This document shows positions 8,392 to 17,252 of a DNA stretch of 64,000 bases, piece after piece (positions within the stretch are counted from its first letter, which is position 1; each line of letters starts with the position of its first letter). A model generated the notes under the pieces. It had not been told where the DNA came from and ran no database searches. It was given only the letters and a program-made list of their open reading frames with translations. Source of the stretch: Sinorhizobium psoraleae (lineage in GTDB: Bacteria > Pseudomonadota > Alphaproteobacteria > Rhizobiales > Rhizobiaceae); the NCBI RefSeq assembly GCF_013283645.1, contig NZ_JABEKV010000001.1:632699-696698 (forward strand), given 5' to 3'. Position numbers and translations under genes: made by a program.

Positions 8392-9168
8392 ATGGGTGCT
8401 GATGGGCGCCAGGCGGAGCCTGGGATTTTTTCCGAGAAGCTGATGCAACTGCTCGATCGCGTCGAATACAGGCGCGTCGAAACCGGCGAGGACATGGAAG
8501 ACATCGCGCGGCTCAGGTACAAGGCTTACAAGGCCGTCAACCTGATGGAGCTGACAGGGTCGACACTGATCGATGACCTCGACTTCGACAGCCATGCCTA
8601 TGTCTTCGGCATCTACCTCGACGAAAGCCTGGTCAGCACGGTGCGTGTCCATCACGTGACGCCGGACCATCGGGCAAGCACGTCCGGAATTATCTTCGGT
8701 CCGGAGATCGATACCTTCCTGGACGCGGGTATGGTGCTGATCGATCCGGGCCGGCTTGCCGTGGACCCTGAGGTGCTAGGCGACGAGATGCGGGCGCTGC
8801 CCTATCTGACGCTGCGGCCGGTCGCGATGGCTTGTGAATATTTCACCGCCGACCGCTGCCTGACGGCTTGCCGACCGCGCCATGCGGCCTTCTACAAGCG
8901 TATCTTTGCCTCCGAGACGGTCGTGGCGTGCCGGGAAAATCTGGGTGTCTACAATGCCGACGGCGCCCTGCTGGTCGCGCGGGTGCGTGGTCAACGACCC
9001 TCCATCCTCGATCGCTATCCGATTTTCGACTCCGAACCGTTCGAGCGGCGGATGATGTTTGCGGACCGCAACGAGGTGCCGTTCGCGCCGCTGACGATCC
9101 TGCCGACCGCGCGAATTGCGCAAGGCGGCTACCGTCGCGCCTCCTCTCGCTTCTCCGCGAGCGGCTGA
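8392..9168 (+). CDS. FeeM-like N-acyl amino acid synthase / acyl-homoserine-lactone-synthase-like acyltransferase
   Basis: The 258-residue product resembles GNAT-fold N-acyltransferases of the FeeM/autoinducer synthase type, which move acyl groups from acyl carrier protein to an amino acid. Visible features: a conserved entry region (EDIARLRYKAYKAV), the acidic DDLDFDSHAYVFGIYLDE strand, the VSTVRVHHVTP strand like the R-x-R/V core of such enzymes, and the DPGRLAVDPE loop. The C-terminal segment (TACRPRHAAFYKRIF) fits the acyl-binding half. The ATG at 8392 follows GGGGGTCGATTG; a TTG three bases earlier is less likely. It is monocistronic. The upstream CtrA boxes suggest cell-cycle control. 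Confidence 0.75.
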   Translation: MGADGRQAEPGIFSEKLMQLLDRVEYRRVETGEDMEDIARLRYKAYKAVNLMELTGSTLIDDLDFDSHAYVFGIYLDESLVSTVRVHHVTPDHRASTSGIIFGPEIDTFLDAGMVLIDPGRLAVDPEVLGDEMRALPYLTLRPVAMACEYFTADRCLTACRPRHAAFYKRIFASETVVACRENLGVYNADGALLVARVRGQRPSILDRYPIFDSEPFERRMMFADRNEVPFAPLTILPTARIAQGGYRRASSRFSASG

Positions 9169-9175
9169 CGACCGA

Positions 9176-9275
9176 ATGTTTCCTTAAATCGCAGCCGGTT
9201 TAAGAATAAAAACATGCAGGATGCAAAATGCTACAGCGCCCATTGCGCGTCCGATTTGGACGCGCGGCGCTGTAG
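9176..9275. repeat. Palindromic Sinorhizobium-type intergenic repeat (RIME-like), minus orientation
   Basis: Bases 9231-9275 form a long stem from CTACAGCGCC to GGCGCTGTAG with an inner GCGCGTCC/GGACGCGC stem. The flanking TTTCCTTAAATCG and AACATGCAG parts belong to the same composite element seen in plus orientation at 59359-59460. It fills most of the gap 9169-9491; the rest of the gap shows no supported gene. Confidence 0.75.
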
Positions 9276-9491
9276 GCAGGTCGGTTCCAGCCAACGAAAG
9301 AGCGCGAACAGGATATCGTTTATGCCGCAGTCTTGCGGGCGAGTTTTCGTTGCGCATGGCTTTCGCATTGTGTATGCGGAGCTAAAGGACTGTCTGCTCA
9401 CATGCCCGGCAGGCGGTTCCGTCGTGGATCAAGTTTGAAAGGCGGACGGGGCCACTGGCCGCGCCCCGCAGCATTCTGGGAGAATTGGACG

Positions 9492-9716
9492 ATGGCAGAG
9501 CATCATTCGGGACCGGTCGAAACGGGCGCTCCGATGGACTATTCCGAGCATGAGAAGACCTACAACCTCTTCCTGAACGCGACGAAATACGGCACGTTGT
9601 TCTGCGCAACGCTGCTAATTGCGATGGCTGCGGCCTTCTTCACGACGATGGGCTTCTTCAGCTCGCTCGTGCTGTTGATCATCCTCAACGTGGCCGGTTT
9701 CTTCCTTCTTCGCTGA
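9492..9716 (+). CDS. aa3-type cytochrome c oxidase subunit IV (small bacterial type)
   Basis: The 74-residue product matches the short alphaproteobacterial COX4 family: a polar N-terminus (MAEHHSGPVETGAP), then MDYSEHEKTYNLFLNATKYG, then a hydrophobic C-terminal half of about 40 residues ending in VAGFFLLR. The family is a single small membrane subunit of the aa3 terminal oxidase; its role in the complex is accessory. The start ATG at 9492 was chosen because upstream in-frame residues are unlike the family and run into the repeat region. No other cox gene is nearby. It lies 240 bases before the pnt operon on the same strand. Confidence 0.85.
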   Translation: MAEHHSGPVETGAPMDYSEHEKTYNLFLNATKYGTLFCATLLIAMAAAFFTTMGFFSSLVLLIILNVAGFFLLR

Positions 9717-9956
9717 CCGGTTTCTCTGACATTCCTTGCCGGTTGCGGGGCAGGAGGGCGCCCCGTCTCCGGCCGTCGGACGCAATCCGGCTCTACCTCA
9801 CCGCGTGAGGAACGTTTTCGGCGGCGGGCGCGCCCGCCTTCGACGGAAGAGTGCCTGTCACCATGGATGCGGCCCGCCATAAGGGTGGTCGCTCCAGCAG
9901 TCGAACAAGATACTCGTGGTCCGGCCTCGGCTCGATTGCGAGTCGGGAGGGGACTT

Positions 9957-11105
9957 GTGAGCGAGGTTGTCTTTATCGCCAAGGAAACGGATGCGCACGA
10001 AGGGCGCGTCGCGGGTTCGGTCGAAAGCATCAAGAAACTGAAGTCGCTGGGCTTCGACGTGGTCGTCGAGGCCGGCGCCGGCCTGAGGTCGCGCATTCCT
10101 GATGCGGAATACGAGAAGGTTGGCGCGCGCATCGGGCCGACGGCGGATGCCGCGAGCGCCGACGTGGTGCTGAAGGTGCGCCGGCCCACAAACGCCGAGA
10201 TCGCGAGCTACAAGTCCGGCGCGATCGTCATCGCGATCATGGATCCCTATGGCAACGAGGCCGCCATCGCGGCGATGGCCGGCGCGGGCTTGACCTCCTT
10301 CGCCATGGAACTGATGCCGCGCATTACCCGGGCGCAGTCGATGGACGTCTTGTCGTCCCAGGCCAACCTCGCCGGCTATCAGGCGGTGATCGACGCGGCT
10401 TGCGAATATGATCGGGCGCTGCCGATGATGATGACGGCGGCTGGCACCGTGCCGGCGGCGAAGATCTTCGTCATGGGCGCCGGTGTTGCCGGTCTGCAGG
10501 CGATCGCCACCGCGCGGCGTCTCGGCGCTGTCGTCTCGGCCACCGATGTCAGGCCCGCCGCCAAGGAGCAGGTCGCCTCGCTCGGCGCCAAGTTCATCGC
10601 CGTCGAGGACGAAGAGTTCAAGGCGGCCGAGACCGCCGGCGGCTACGCCAAGGAGATGTCGAAGGAATATCAGGGGAAACAGGCCGCGCTTGTCGCCGAG
10701 CATATCGCCAAGCAGGATATCGTCATCACCACGGCGCTGATTCCCGGCCGGCCGGCGCCGCGTCTGGTCACGCGCGAGATGCTGAAGACGATGAAGCCCG
10801 GCTCGATTGCCGTCGACCTCGCGGTCGAGCGTGGCGGCAATGTCGAGGGCGCGGAAGCCGGCAAGGTCGTCGCCGTCGATGGCGTCAAGGTCATCGGCCA
10901 CTTGAACGTGCCGGGCCGCATCGCCGCTTCCGCCTCGCTGCTCTACGCCAAGAACCTCGTCACCTTCCTCGAGACGATGGTCTCGAAGGAGACCAGGGCG
11001 CTGGCGCTCAACATGGAGGACGAGCTCGTCAAGGCGACGGCGCTGACCCACGGCGGGGCCGTGGTGCACCCAGCCTTCGGCGGCGCGAAAGAGGGGGACA
11101 AGTGA
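9957..11105 (+). CDS. pntAA: Proton-translocating NAD(P) transhydrogenase subunit alpha, part 1 (NAD-binding domain I)
   Basis: The 382-residue soluble subunit binds NAD(H) in the enzyme that moves hydride between NADH and NADP while protons cross the inner membrane. It shows the alanine dehydrogenase/PntA N-terminal domain ([20 protein letters not shown]) and the Rossmann motif [20 protein letters not shown], followed by the [17 protein letters not shown] loop. I chose the GTG at 9957, preceded by GGGAGGGGACTT; the open frame upstream lacks family similarity. It overlaps pntAB by one base, so the three pnt genes are co-translated. The split of alpha into two polypeptides is normal for Rhodospirillales and Rhizobiales. 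Confidence 0.95.
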   Translation: MSEVVFIAKETDAHEGRVAGSVESIKKLKSLGFDVVVEAGAGLRSRIPDAEYEKVGARIGPTADAASADVVLKVRRPTNAEIASYKSGAIVIAIMDPYGNEAAIAAMAGAGLTSFAMELMPRITRAQSMDVLSSQANLAGYQAVIDAACEYDRALPMMMTAAGTVPAAKIFVMGAGVAGLQAIATARRLGAVVSATDVRPAAKEQVASLGAKFIAVEDEEFKAAETAGGYAKEMSKEYQGKQAALVAEHIAKQDIVITTALIPGRPAPRLVTREMLKTMKPGSIAVDLAVERGGNVEGAEAGKVVAVDGVKVIGHLNVPGRIAASASLLYAKNLVTFLETMVSKETRALALNMEDELVKATALTHGGAVVHPAFGGAKEGDK

Positions 11106-11515
11106 TGGCGAATGAACTTCTCGACAAGGCGCTCACCGATCTCGAACGGGCGGTCGAAGCGGTCAGGACCGCGGCCGAATACGTGCCCGATGCGGCCGGA
11201 GCGGTCGCGCATGGCGCCACCGGCGGCGCTATCGATCCTTTCGTCTTCCGTCTCGCGATCTTCGTATTGGCGATCTTCGTCGGTTACTACGTCGTGTGGT
11301 CGGTAACGCCGGCCTTGCATACGCCGCTGATGGCGGTGACCAATGCGATCTCCTCGGTGATCGTCGTCGGCGCGCTGCTGGCGGTCGGGATCTCGGCTTC
11401 GGGGCTTGCCACCGGTTTCGGCTTCGTCGCGCTGGTGCTTGCCTCGGTCAACATCTTCGGCGGCTTCCTGGTCACCCAGCGCATGCTCGCCATGTACAAG
11501 AAAAAAGACAAGTGA
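11105..11515 (+). CDS. pntAB: NAD(P) transhydrogenase subunit alpha, part 2 (membrane part)
   Basis: The 136-residue product has three membrane helices ([59 protein letters not shown]). It ends in a [12 protein letters not shown] tail, the classic domain II part of the PntA subunit. The ATG overlaps the pntAA stop (TGATG); a GTG three bases earlier is in frame but less likely. It acts with PntB to form the proton channel. Confidence 0.95.
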   Translation: MANELLDKALTDLERAVEAVRTAAEYVPDAAGAVAHGATGGAIDPFVFRLAIFVLAIFVGYYVVWSVTPALHTPLMAVTNAISSVIVVGALLAVGISASGLATGFGFVALVLASVNIFGGFLVTQRMLAMYKKKDK

Positions 11516-11524
11516 GGCCGGCCG

Positions 11525-12925
11525 ATGAACGCTAATTTCGCAGCCTTCCTCTATCTCGTCTCCGGCGTCCTCTTCATCATGGCGCTCCGCGGCCTTTCGC
11601 ACCCCACCACCAGCCGCCGGGGCAACACCTACGGCATGATCGGCATGGGCATCGCCATCGTTACGACGCTCTTTCTGGCGCAGCCGTCGGTCGGCGGGTT
11701 CCTGCTGATCGTGCTTGGACTTGCGCTCGGTGGCGGTGCCGGCGCCTACATCGCCAAGCGCATTCCGATGACGGCGATGCCGCAGCTCGTTGCCGGCTTC
11801 CATTCGCTCGTCGGCCTTGCCGCGGTACTGGTGGCCGCCGCTGCGCTCTATGCGCCGTCCTCGTTCGGCATCGGCGAGATCGGTGCGATCCACGCCCAGG
11901 CGCTCGTCGAAATGGCGCTCGGCGTCGCCATCGGCGCGATCACCTTCACCGGCTCGGTCATCGCCTTCCTGAAGCTCGACGGCCGCATGTCGGGCAAGCC
12001 GATCCTTCTGCCCTACCGCCATGCGATCAACATCGCGCTCGTCGCCCTCGTCGTCTTCTTCATCATCGGGCTGGCACTGACCGAAAGCCATTTCGATTTC
12101 TGGGCGATCGTTCTCCTGTCGCTGGTGTTCGGCGTTCTGATCATCATCCCGATCGGCGGCGCCGACATGCCGGTGGTCGTGTCGATGCTCAATTCCTATT
12201 CCGGCTGGGCGGCGGCCGGCATCGGTTTCACCCTCGGCAACCTGGCGCTGATCATCACCGGCGCGCTGGTCGGCTCGTCGGGTGCGATCCTCTCCTACAT
12301 CATGTGCAAGGGCATGAATCGCTCGTTCGTCTCGGTGATCCTCGGCGGCTTCGGCGGCGAGACGGCGCAAGCCGGCGGCGACGACGGCATCCAGCGGACC
12401 GTCAAGCAGGGCTCGGCCGACGACGCCGCCTTCCTGATGCAGAACGCCTCGAAGGTGATCATCGTGCCGGGCTACGGCATGGCGGTGGCACAGGCGCAGC
12501 ACGCGCTCCGGGAACTCGCCGACAAGCTCAAGGAAAATGGCGTCGAGGTCAAATACGCCATCCACCCGGTCGCCGGGCGCATGCCCGGCCATATGAACGT
12601 GCTGCTCGCCGAGGCCAACGTGCCCTATGACGAGGTTTTCGAGCTCGAGGATATCAACTCGGAATTCGCCCAGGCCGATATCGCCTATGTCATCGGCGCC
12701 AACGACGTCACCAACCCGGCAGCGCGCGACGACAAGACCTCGCCGATCTACGGCATGCCGATCCTCGACGTCGACAAGGCCAAGACCTGCGTGTTCGTCA
12801 AACGCTCGCTCGGCTCCGGCTATGCCGGCATCGACAACACGCTGTTCTACAAGGACGGCACGATGATGCTGCTCGGCGATGCCAAGAAAGTCACCGAGGA
12901 AATCGTCAAGGCCATCAATCACTGA
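11525..12925 (+). CDS. pntB: NAD(P) transhydrogenase subunit beta
   Basis: The 466-residue product has about nine membrane helices in the first 260 residues. A soluble NADP-binding domain III follows, with GYGMAVAQAQHALRELADKL, HPVAGRMPGHMNVLLAEA, IGANDVTNPAA and the KRSLGSGYAGIDN loop, all well conserved. It completes the membrane channel and carries the NADP(H) site. It starts nine bases after pntAB and is followed by a strong terminator. Confidence 0.96.
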   Translation: MNANFAAFLYLVSGVLFIMALRGLSHPTTSRRGNTYGMIGMGIAIVTTLFLAQPSVGGFLLIVLGLALGGGAGAYIAKRIPMTAMPQLVAGFHSLVGLAAVLVAAAALYAPSSFGIGEIGAIHAQALVEMALGVAIGAITFTGSVIAFLKLDGRMSGKPILLPYRHAINIALVALVVFFIIGLALTESHFDFWAIVLLSLVFGVLIIIPIGGADMPVVVSMLNSYSGWAAAGIGFTLGNLALIITGALVGSSGAILSYIMCKGMNRSFVSVILGGFGGETAQAGGDDGIQRTVKQGSADDAAFLMQNASKVIIVPGYGMAVAQAQHALRELADKLKENGVEVKYAIHPVAGRMPGHMNVLLAEANVPYDEVFELEDINSEFAQADIAYVIGANDVTNPAARDDKTSPIYGMPILDVDKAKTCVFVKRSLGSGYAGIDNTLFYKDGTMMLLGDAKKVTEEIVKAINH

Positions 12926-12947
12926 CGAGATCGCAGAATTCAGACGG

Positions 12948-12978
12948 AGATGCCCGCCGCGAGGCGGGCATCTTTGTG
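12948..12978 (+). terminator. Rho-independent terminator of the pnt operon
   Basis: An 11-base-pair stem AGATGCCCGCC/GGCGGGCATCT with loop GCGA is followed by TTGTGTTT, 23 bases after the pntB stop. Confidence 0.85.
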
Positions 12979-12987
12979 TTTGAACGC

Positions 12988-13030
12988 CACGCAATTCCGG
13001 ACGGGGAAACTTACACACTTCTCCTGGAAC
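12988..13030. repeat. Dispersed intergenic repeat, copy B (inverse orientation of the copy at 4606)
   Basis: It reads CACGCAATTCCGGAC ... ACACTTCTCCTGGAAC, the reverse complement of the copy at 4606-4649 with a few substitutions. It lies just past the pnt terminator. Confidence 0.7.
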
Positions 13031-13109
13031 TGCTCAGCTCCATCCGAGGCTCCGCCTGACGGGTAAACGATCGTCGCCTGCGATCGGTGGCGAGCCTGAG
13101 TCTTTAAGA

Positions 13110-14010
13110 TCAGCCGATGACATGCGGCTTCAGCAGATCCTGAAGACCGACGTTGCGATACATTTCCGCCCGAACACGGTCGGCGACGCCATTACGATTT
13201 CCGCGCCGTCCTGAGAGGGATCGACGTGTGTACGGAAAGGACGGGTGCCGAACGGCATTTTGACGATATCGACGATGGCAGCCGCAACGGCGCCCGCGTC
13301 AGCATCGGCCGGCTCGAGTGCGGCCAAGCCCGTCAGCGCCTGTTCGGGCACACCCTTGTACGGACCTTCGGTATATTCGCCGGCACGCGCCGTATCCGCC
13401 GGTGTGCCGGAATGGGCGAAGTGGTTGGTTCCCCTGGTGAAGGCGCCCGGGACGATGATGGCGGTTTCAATGCCCCAACGGGTGAGTTCGGAGGCGTATG
13501 AGACCGCGAGCAAGTCCATCGCGGCCTTGGCGGCGAAATAGGGCGCCAGGAAAGGCGGCGTGCCGCCGCGCGTGCTCGAAGACGAAACCCATACAACCAG
13601 CCCCTTGCCCCGCTTGCGCATGTGGGGAAGGGCAGCCCGGTTCACGCGCTGCGTCGAGAGCACGTTGACGTCGTAAAGCGCGGCGAACTGGTCCGGCGTG
13701 AACGCTTCGGCGGGACCGAAGGACATGTGCCCGGCATTGTGCGCGATTACATCAATCCGACCCTGATCGGCGACGATCTTGGCGATCGCCGCGTCGACGG
13801 AGTCGTCGGAGATGACATCGAACTCGATTGGCCGAAGATCGACGCCATTCTCGACGGCGAATGTTTTCGCCGCCTCGGGCTGGGCCGCGTTGCGGCCGTC
13901 GGTTGCGCGCATGCCGGCATAAACCACATGCCCCGCCTTTGCGAGTGCACGGCGGTGAGGGCGCCAAAGCCGCTGGAGGCGCCGGTAATGACGATAACGT
14001 CCTTGCTCAT
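13110..14010 (-). pseudogene. Short-chain dehydrogenase/reductase with two single-base deletions
   Basis: The reading frame starts MSKDVIVITGASSGFGALTA (cofactor motif TGxxxGxG) from ATG 14010 with GGAAGA upstream. It must shift near 13951, where GCC-CGT appears as GCCGT, to continue RALAKAGHVVYAGMRATDG. The body has IAHNAGHMSFGP, VWVSSSSTRGG and the catalytic Tyr-Lys in APYFAAKAAMD. Near 13192 a second lost base changes the frame; the restored end reads ADRVRAEMYRNVGLQDLLKP to a stop at 13110. Adding two bases gives exactly 301 codons. The whole gene is otherwise intact, so recent decay or sequencing indels are both possible. It lies 38 bases downstream of another SDR gene. Confidence 0.8.
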
Positions 14011-14048
14011 GAGTTGATCTTCCATTGGGTTGAATTGAATGGGTACGC

Positions 14049-14789
14049 TCAGGCGACGCCGCCGTTAGCGCGCAGGACCTGGCCATTCACCCAGCCGGCG
14101 TCGGGACCGGCGAGGAAGGCGACGACATTGGCGATGTCGTCCGGTTGGCCCAGCCGTTCGAGCGGCGGCATCTTGGCGAAATTGCCGATCAGCTCGTCGC
14201 TCTTGCCGGTAAGGAAGAGATCGGTGGCGATCGGGCCGGGGGCGACGGCGTTGACGGTGATGTTGCGACCGCGCAGTTCCTTCGCGAAGACGCGGGTGAA
14301 GGCTTCGACCGCCGCCTTGGTGCCGTTATAGGCAGCGTAGCCGGGCATGTTCAGCGCCAACGTCGTCGATGAGAAATTGACGATCCGGCCACCATCTCGC
14401 ATCCGCCCTGCGGCCTCGCGCATCGTGTTGAACGTGCCCTTTGCGTTGATTGCGAAATGGCGGTCGAATTCGTCATCGCCGGTGTCGGCGAGCGTGGCAG
14501 TCTTCAGTATACCGGCATTGTTGACGAGGAGATCCACGCCCCCGAACGCCGTTTCCGCAGCATCGAACATCCGGCGCACGGCTTCGGCGCTGCTGACATC
14601 CGCCTTGGCGGTCAGGGCGCGGCCGCCTCTCTCCTCGATCCTGCGCGCCAGCGCCTCGGCGGGCGCGGCTTCGCCGGAATAGTTGATGACGACGGTAAAG
14701 CCATCCCTTGCCAGGCGTTCGGCGATGGCGGCGCCAATGCCGCGCGAGGCGCCAGTGACGATTGCAACCTTGTTCGTATTTGCAGACAT
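14049..14789 (-). CDS. SDR-family oxidoreductase (3-oxoacyl-ACP reductase-like)
   Basis: This is a 246-residue classical short-chain dehydrogenase. The cofactor motif is VTGASRGIGAAIAERLARDG, followed by LLVNNAGILKTATL, the catalytic Ser in IVNFSSTTLAL, Tyr-x3-Lys in AAYNGTKAAVEAF and PGPIATDLF. The start at 14789 has GGAGAGAAGAG directly upstream; nine earlier in-frame codons lack support. It is divergent from a LysR regulator, which probably controls it and the broken SDR downstream. The substrate is not predictable. Confidence 0.88.
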   Translation of the reverse strand: MSANTNKVAIVTGASRGIGAAIAERLARDGFTVVINYSGEAAPAEALARRIEERGGRALTAKADVSSAEAVRRMFDAAETAFGGVDLLVNNAGILKTATLADTGDDEFDRHFAINAKGTFNTMREAAGRMRDGGRIVNFSSTTLALNMPGYAAYNGTKAAVEAFTRVFAKELRGRNITVNAVAPGPIATDLFLTGKSDELIGNFAKMPPLERLGQPDDIANVVAFLAGPDAGWVNGQVLRANGGVA

Positions 14790-14901
14790 CTCTTCTCTCC
14801 TTCGATTGAAGCGCATTGCGTGTTGACAAGGAGAAGATGCCCCTGTTTCGATTGCGGATAATCATGCGTTACTCGCCAACACTATCCGGATTAATCGAAC
14901 A

Positions 14902-15810
14902 ATGGACAGATTGGATGCCATGCGGGTCTTTTCCCGCGTCGTCGAGCGGAGAAGCTTCACGCTCGCCTCTGAAGATCTCGGCCTGCCGCGCTCGACCGTG
15001 ACCGATGCGGTCAAGCAACTCGAGGCGCGGCTCGGCGTGCGGCTCCTGCAGCGCACGACGCGGCATGTCAGCCCCACGCTTGATGGCGAGGCCTATTATC
15101 AGCGCTGCATCGCCATTCTGGACGATATCGAGGATGCTGAGGGTGCGTTTGCCGGGGCGAAGCCAAAGGGGCTTCTCAGGGTCGATGTTCACGGCGCGCT
15201 GGCACGACACTTCGTACTACCCAGCCTTCCGGCCTTTCTCGAAACGTATCCGAATATAGAACTCTACATGAGCGAAGGGGATCGCTTGGTGGATCTGGTT
15301 CGGGAGGGCATCGACTGTGTGTTGCGTGTCGGTGAGCCACAAACAAGCGACATGATCGGACGGCGCGTGGCGATGCTCGATGAGATCACTTGCGCCTCCC
15401 CGGCGTATATCGCGCGTTTCGGCCTGCCGAGCGCGATCGACGACCTCGATAGACACAGGATGATCGGGTTTCGCTCCTCGGCGACGGGCAATCTGCTGCC
15501 GCTCGAGTTTGTCGAGGAGACGGTTGTTCGCACAGTTACGCTGCCGGCAACCATCGCTGTCAACGCGGCGGAAAGCTTCGTGGCGGCGGCGCGGCTGGGG
15601 CTTGGCCTCATTCAGGTGCCGCGCTACCACGTCGAGAGCGACCTGGAAAACGGCACGCTTGTCGAGGTGTTGAAGCATTGCCGGCCGACGCCGACGCCGG
15701 TCTCGCTGTTTTATCCGCGCAGTCGGCAGCTTTCGCCGCGCGTGCGCGTGTTCATCGATTGGTTGGTCAGGGTGTTCGCTGAGAAGCGCTCCGTCGATGC
15801 GATGTCGTAA
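14902..15810 (+). CDS. LysR-family transcriptional regulator
   Basis: The 302-residue product has the N-terminal winged helix (MDRLDAMRVFSRVVERRSFT; ASEDLGLPRSTVTDAVKQLE; ARLGVRLLQRTTR). A LysR substrate-binding domain follows from about residue 90 (LLRVDVHGALARHFVLPSLP, later IDCVLRVGEPQ). The sequence resembles the CrgA-like/PecT branch. It is divergent from the SDR gene with 112 bases between starts, the usual arrangement for a LysR regulator and its target. Confidence 0.9.
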   Translation: MDRLDAMRVFSRVVERRSFTLASEDLGLPRSTVTDAVKQLEARLGVRLLQRTTRHVSPTLDGEAYYQRCIAILDDIEDAEGAFAGAKPKGLLRVDVHGALARHFVLPSLPAFLETYPNIELYMSEGDRLVDLVREGIDCVLRVGEPQTSDMIGRRVAMLDEITCASPAYIARFGLPSAIDDLDRHRMIGFRSSATGNLLPLEFVEETVVRTVTLPATIAVNAAESFVAAARLGLGLIQVPRYHVESDLENGTLVEVLKHCRPTPTPVSLFYPRSRQLSPRVRVFIDWLVRVFAEKRSVDAMS

Positions 15811-15830
15811 GACGATGTGATGTCGTAAGA
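15801..15830. repeat. Short tandem duplication (GATGTCGTAAGA twice, 18-base period)
   Basis: GATGTCGTAAGA occurs at 15801-15812 and 15819-15830. It covers the end of the LysR gene and the 21-base gap to the convergent cyclase gene, and supplies the LysR stop codon. Confidence 0.7.
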
Positions 15831-15831
15831 A

Positions 15832-17055
15832 TCAACCGGCAGCAATCTCCGGGTCCCAGGTAAAAAGCTCCCTTGCCCGGGCGATGCCGCGCAACGCAAA
15901 ACGGCCAAGCGACACGGCGTCGGCGCGAAGGGCAGGTGGGCACGCCTCGACGAATTCGGAAGACATGATCACATGCCGCTCGACCGACCGGCACATCGAC
16001 GCGATCCGGCTTACCTCGTTGACCGCCGGGCCGACGACCGTGAAGTCGAGCCGGCTCTGGCTGCCGATATTGCCGTAAAAGACTTCGCCGATATGCAGGC
16101 CGAGGTAGACGTCGGTCGTCGGCTTTCCGTCTTCGAGCCGCTGTGCGTTCATCTCGCTCAGCATCAGGCGCAACTGCCGCTCGGCGGCGACTGCCGAGGC
16201 GCAGGCGCTGGCGCGGTCCTCGGCTTTGAAGATTGCAAGTACGCCGTCACCGATGAGCTTCAAGACGCTGCCGCCGTGGTCGTGGATGGCGGTGATCACG
16301 GTTCCGGCATAGTCGTTGAGAAGCGGAATGATTTCCTCTGGTGCGACCGTATCGGAGATCCGCGTATAGTTGCGCAGGTCGGAAAACCACATGACGGTCT
16401 CGATTTTCTCGGCCGACCCACGCACGATGCTGCCCTTGACGACGCGCTGCCCGGCGTCCTGGCCGAGATAGACATCGGCAAGTGTGCCGATGATGCGTAC
16501 GCATGAGGCCGCCTTGACGGCGAGCGCGAGCGTCGGCAACAGCACTCTCAGGGCATTGAGGTCCTCTTCGCTGAAGCCCCCCTTCTTTTTCGTCGTCCAA
16601 TAGGAGTAAAAGCAATCCATCTCGCCGACGCGGCCCTGATCGGTGAAGTAGTGGATCGTGGTGAAGCAGTCCGTGTGCCCTTCGGCCTTCAACGTGTCGA
16701 GGAAATTGTAGGGAATGGACGTTTCAGCGGCGAGTCGGATGCGGCGCTCCGCCTGACGTTCCATGAGCATGTGATAGAAGATCGAGCGTCGCCAGCTCGC
16801 CTGCATCTCGCCGGTGGCGGTCGATCCATAGGGAGTGACCTCGGGGACGTCCCCGCTTTCGCTGTCCCAGGTGAAGGAACGGCCCTCGATTTCGGGATGA
16901 AGCGTGTCGATCAGGCCGAGCGCACGCTCGATCGGGATTCCGGCCTCTTGGCACCGCTCGCAGAAGCCGGCGAGCAGCTCGGGTTCCTCGCTCCCCCGGA
17001 TTCCCTGCTCGGATGTCCATAGTATCAGCTCGCGGATCTGCTGGTCGTTCATCAT
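15832..17055 (-). CDS. Class III adenylate/guanylate cyclase domain protein
   Basis: The 407-residue product carries an N-terminal region of about 190 residues of unknown type, without membrane helices. A class III nucleotidyl cyclase domain follows: the first metal Asp in VMWFSDLRNYTRISD, the second in LKLIGDGVLAIF, and the transition-state Asn in VVGPAVNEVSRIA. Rhizobia encode many such cyclases. The start ATG at 17055 follows AGGAAGA; the longer open frame upstream overlaps the neighbour's terminator region. It is convergent with the LysR gene. The N-terminal domain is probably a sensor; its signal is unknown. Confidence 0.87.
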   Translation of the reverse strand: MMNDQQIRELILWTSEQGIRGSEEPELLAGFCERCQEAGIPIERALGLIDTLHPEIEGRSFTWDSESGDVPEVTPYGSTATGEMQASWRRSIFYHMLMERQAERRIRLAAETSIPYNFLDTLKAEGHTDCFTTIHYFTDQGRVGEMDCFYSYWTTKKKGGFSEEDLNALRVLLPTLALAVKAASCVRIIGTLADVYLGQDAGQRVVKGSIVRGSAEKIETVMWFSDLRNYTRISDTVAPEEIIPLLNDYAGTVITAIHDHGGSVLKLIGDGVLAIFKAEDRASACASAVAAERQLRLMLSEMNAQRLEDGKPTTDVYLGLHIGEVFYGNIGSQSRLDFTVVGPAVNEVSRIASMCRSVERHVIMSSEFVEACPPALRADAVSLGRFALRGIARARELFTWDPEIAAG

Positions 17056-17188
17056 TCTTCCTGACGACATCTGCCTCTTGCTGCCACCTGCGGGCAAATG
17101 ACCGATACCATAAGCTATTCGACATTTGCTCGTTCGAACAGTTGCAGTATGCTCTGCTTGAGCTGCCCCAGAGCATGTCTGAATGGCA

Positions 17189-17213
17189 AAGGCCCCGGAA
17201 TGACCGGGGCCTT
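17189..17213 (-). terminator. Hairpin terminator after the DUF992 gene
   Basis: A perfect 10-base-pair stem AAGGCCCCGG/CCGGGGCCTT with a 5-base loop lies 40 bases downstream of the minus-strand gene at 17253. On the minus strand it is followed by only a short T-run. Confidence 0.65.
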
Positions 17214-17252
17214 GAGCCTGTTTCCGCGACATGGCGGACTCTGGTGCGATGA

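Noticed and set aside
9214-9438. 74-codon plus frame
   Set aside because: Lies over the palindromic repeat; no family similarity.
10943-13018. 691-codon open frame on minus strand
   Set aside because: Antisense to the pnt operon; very rich in Asp, Arg and His, as expected for a shadow frame.
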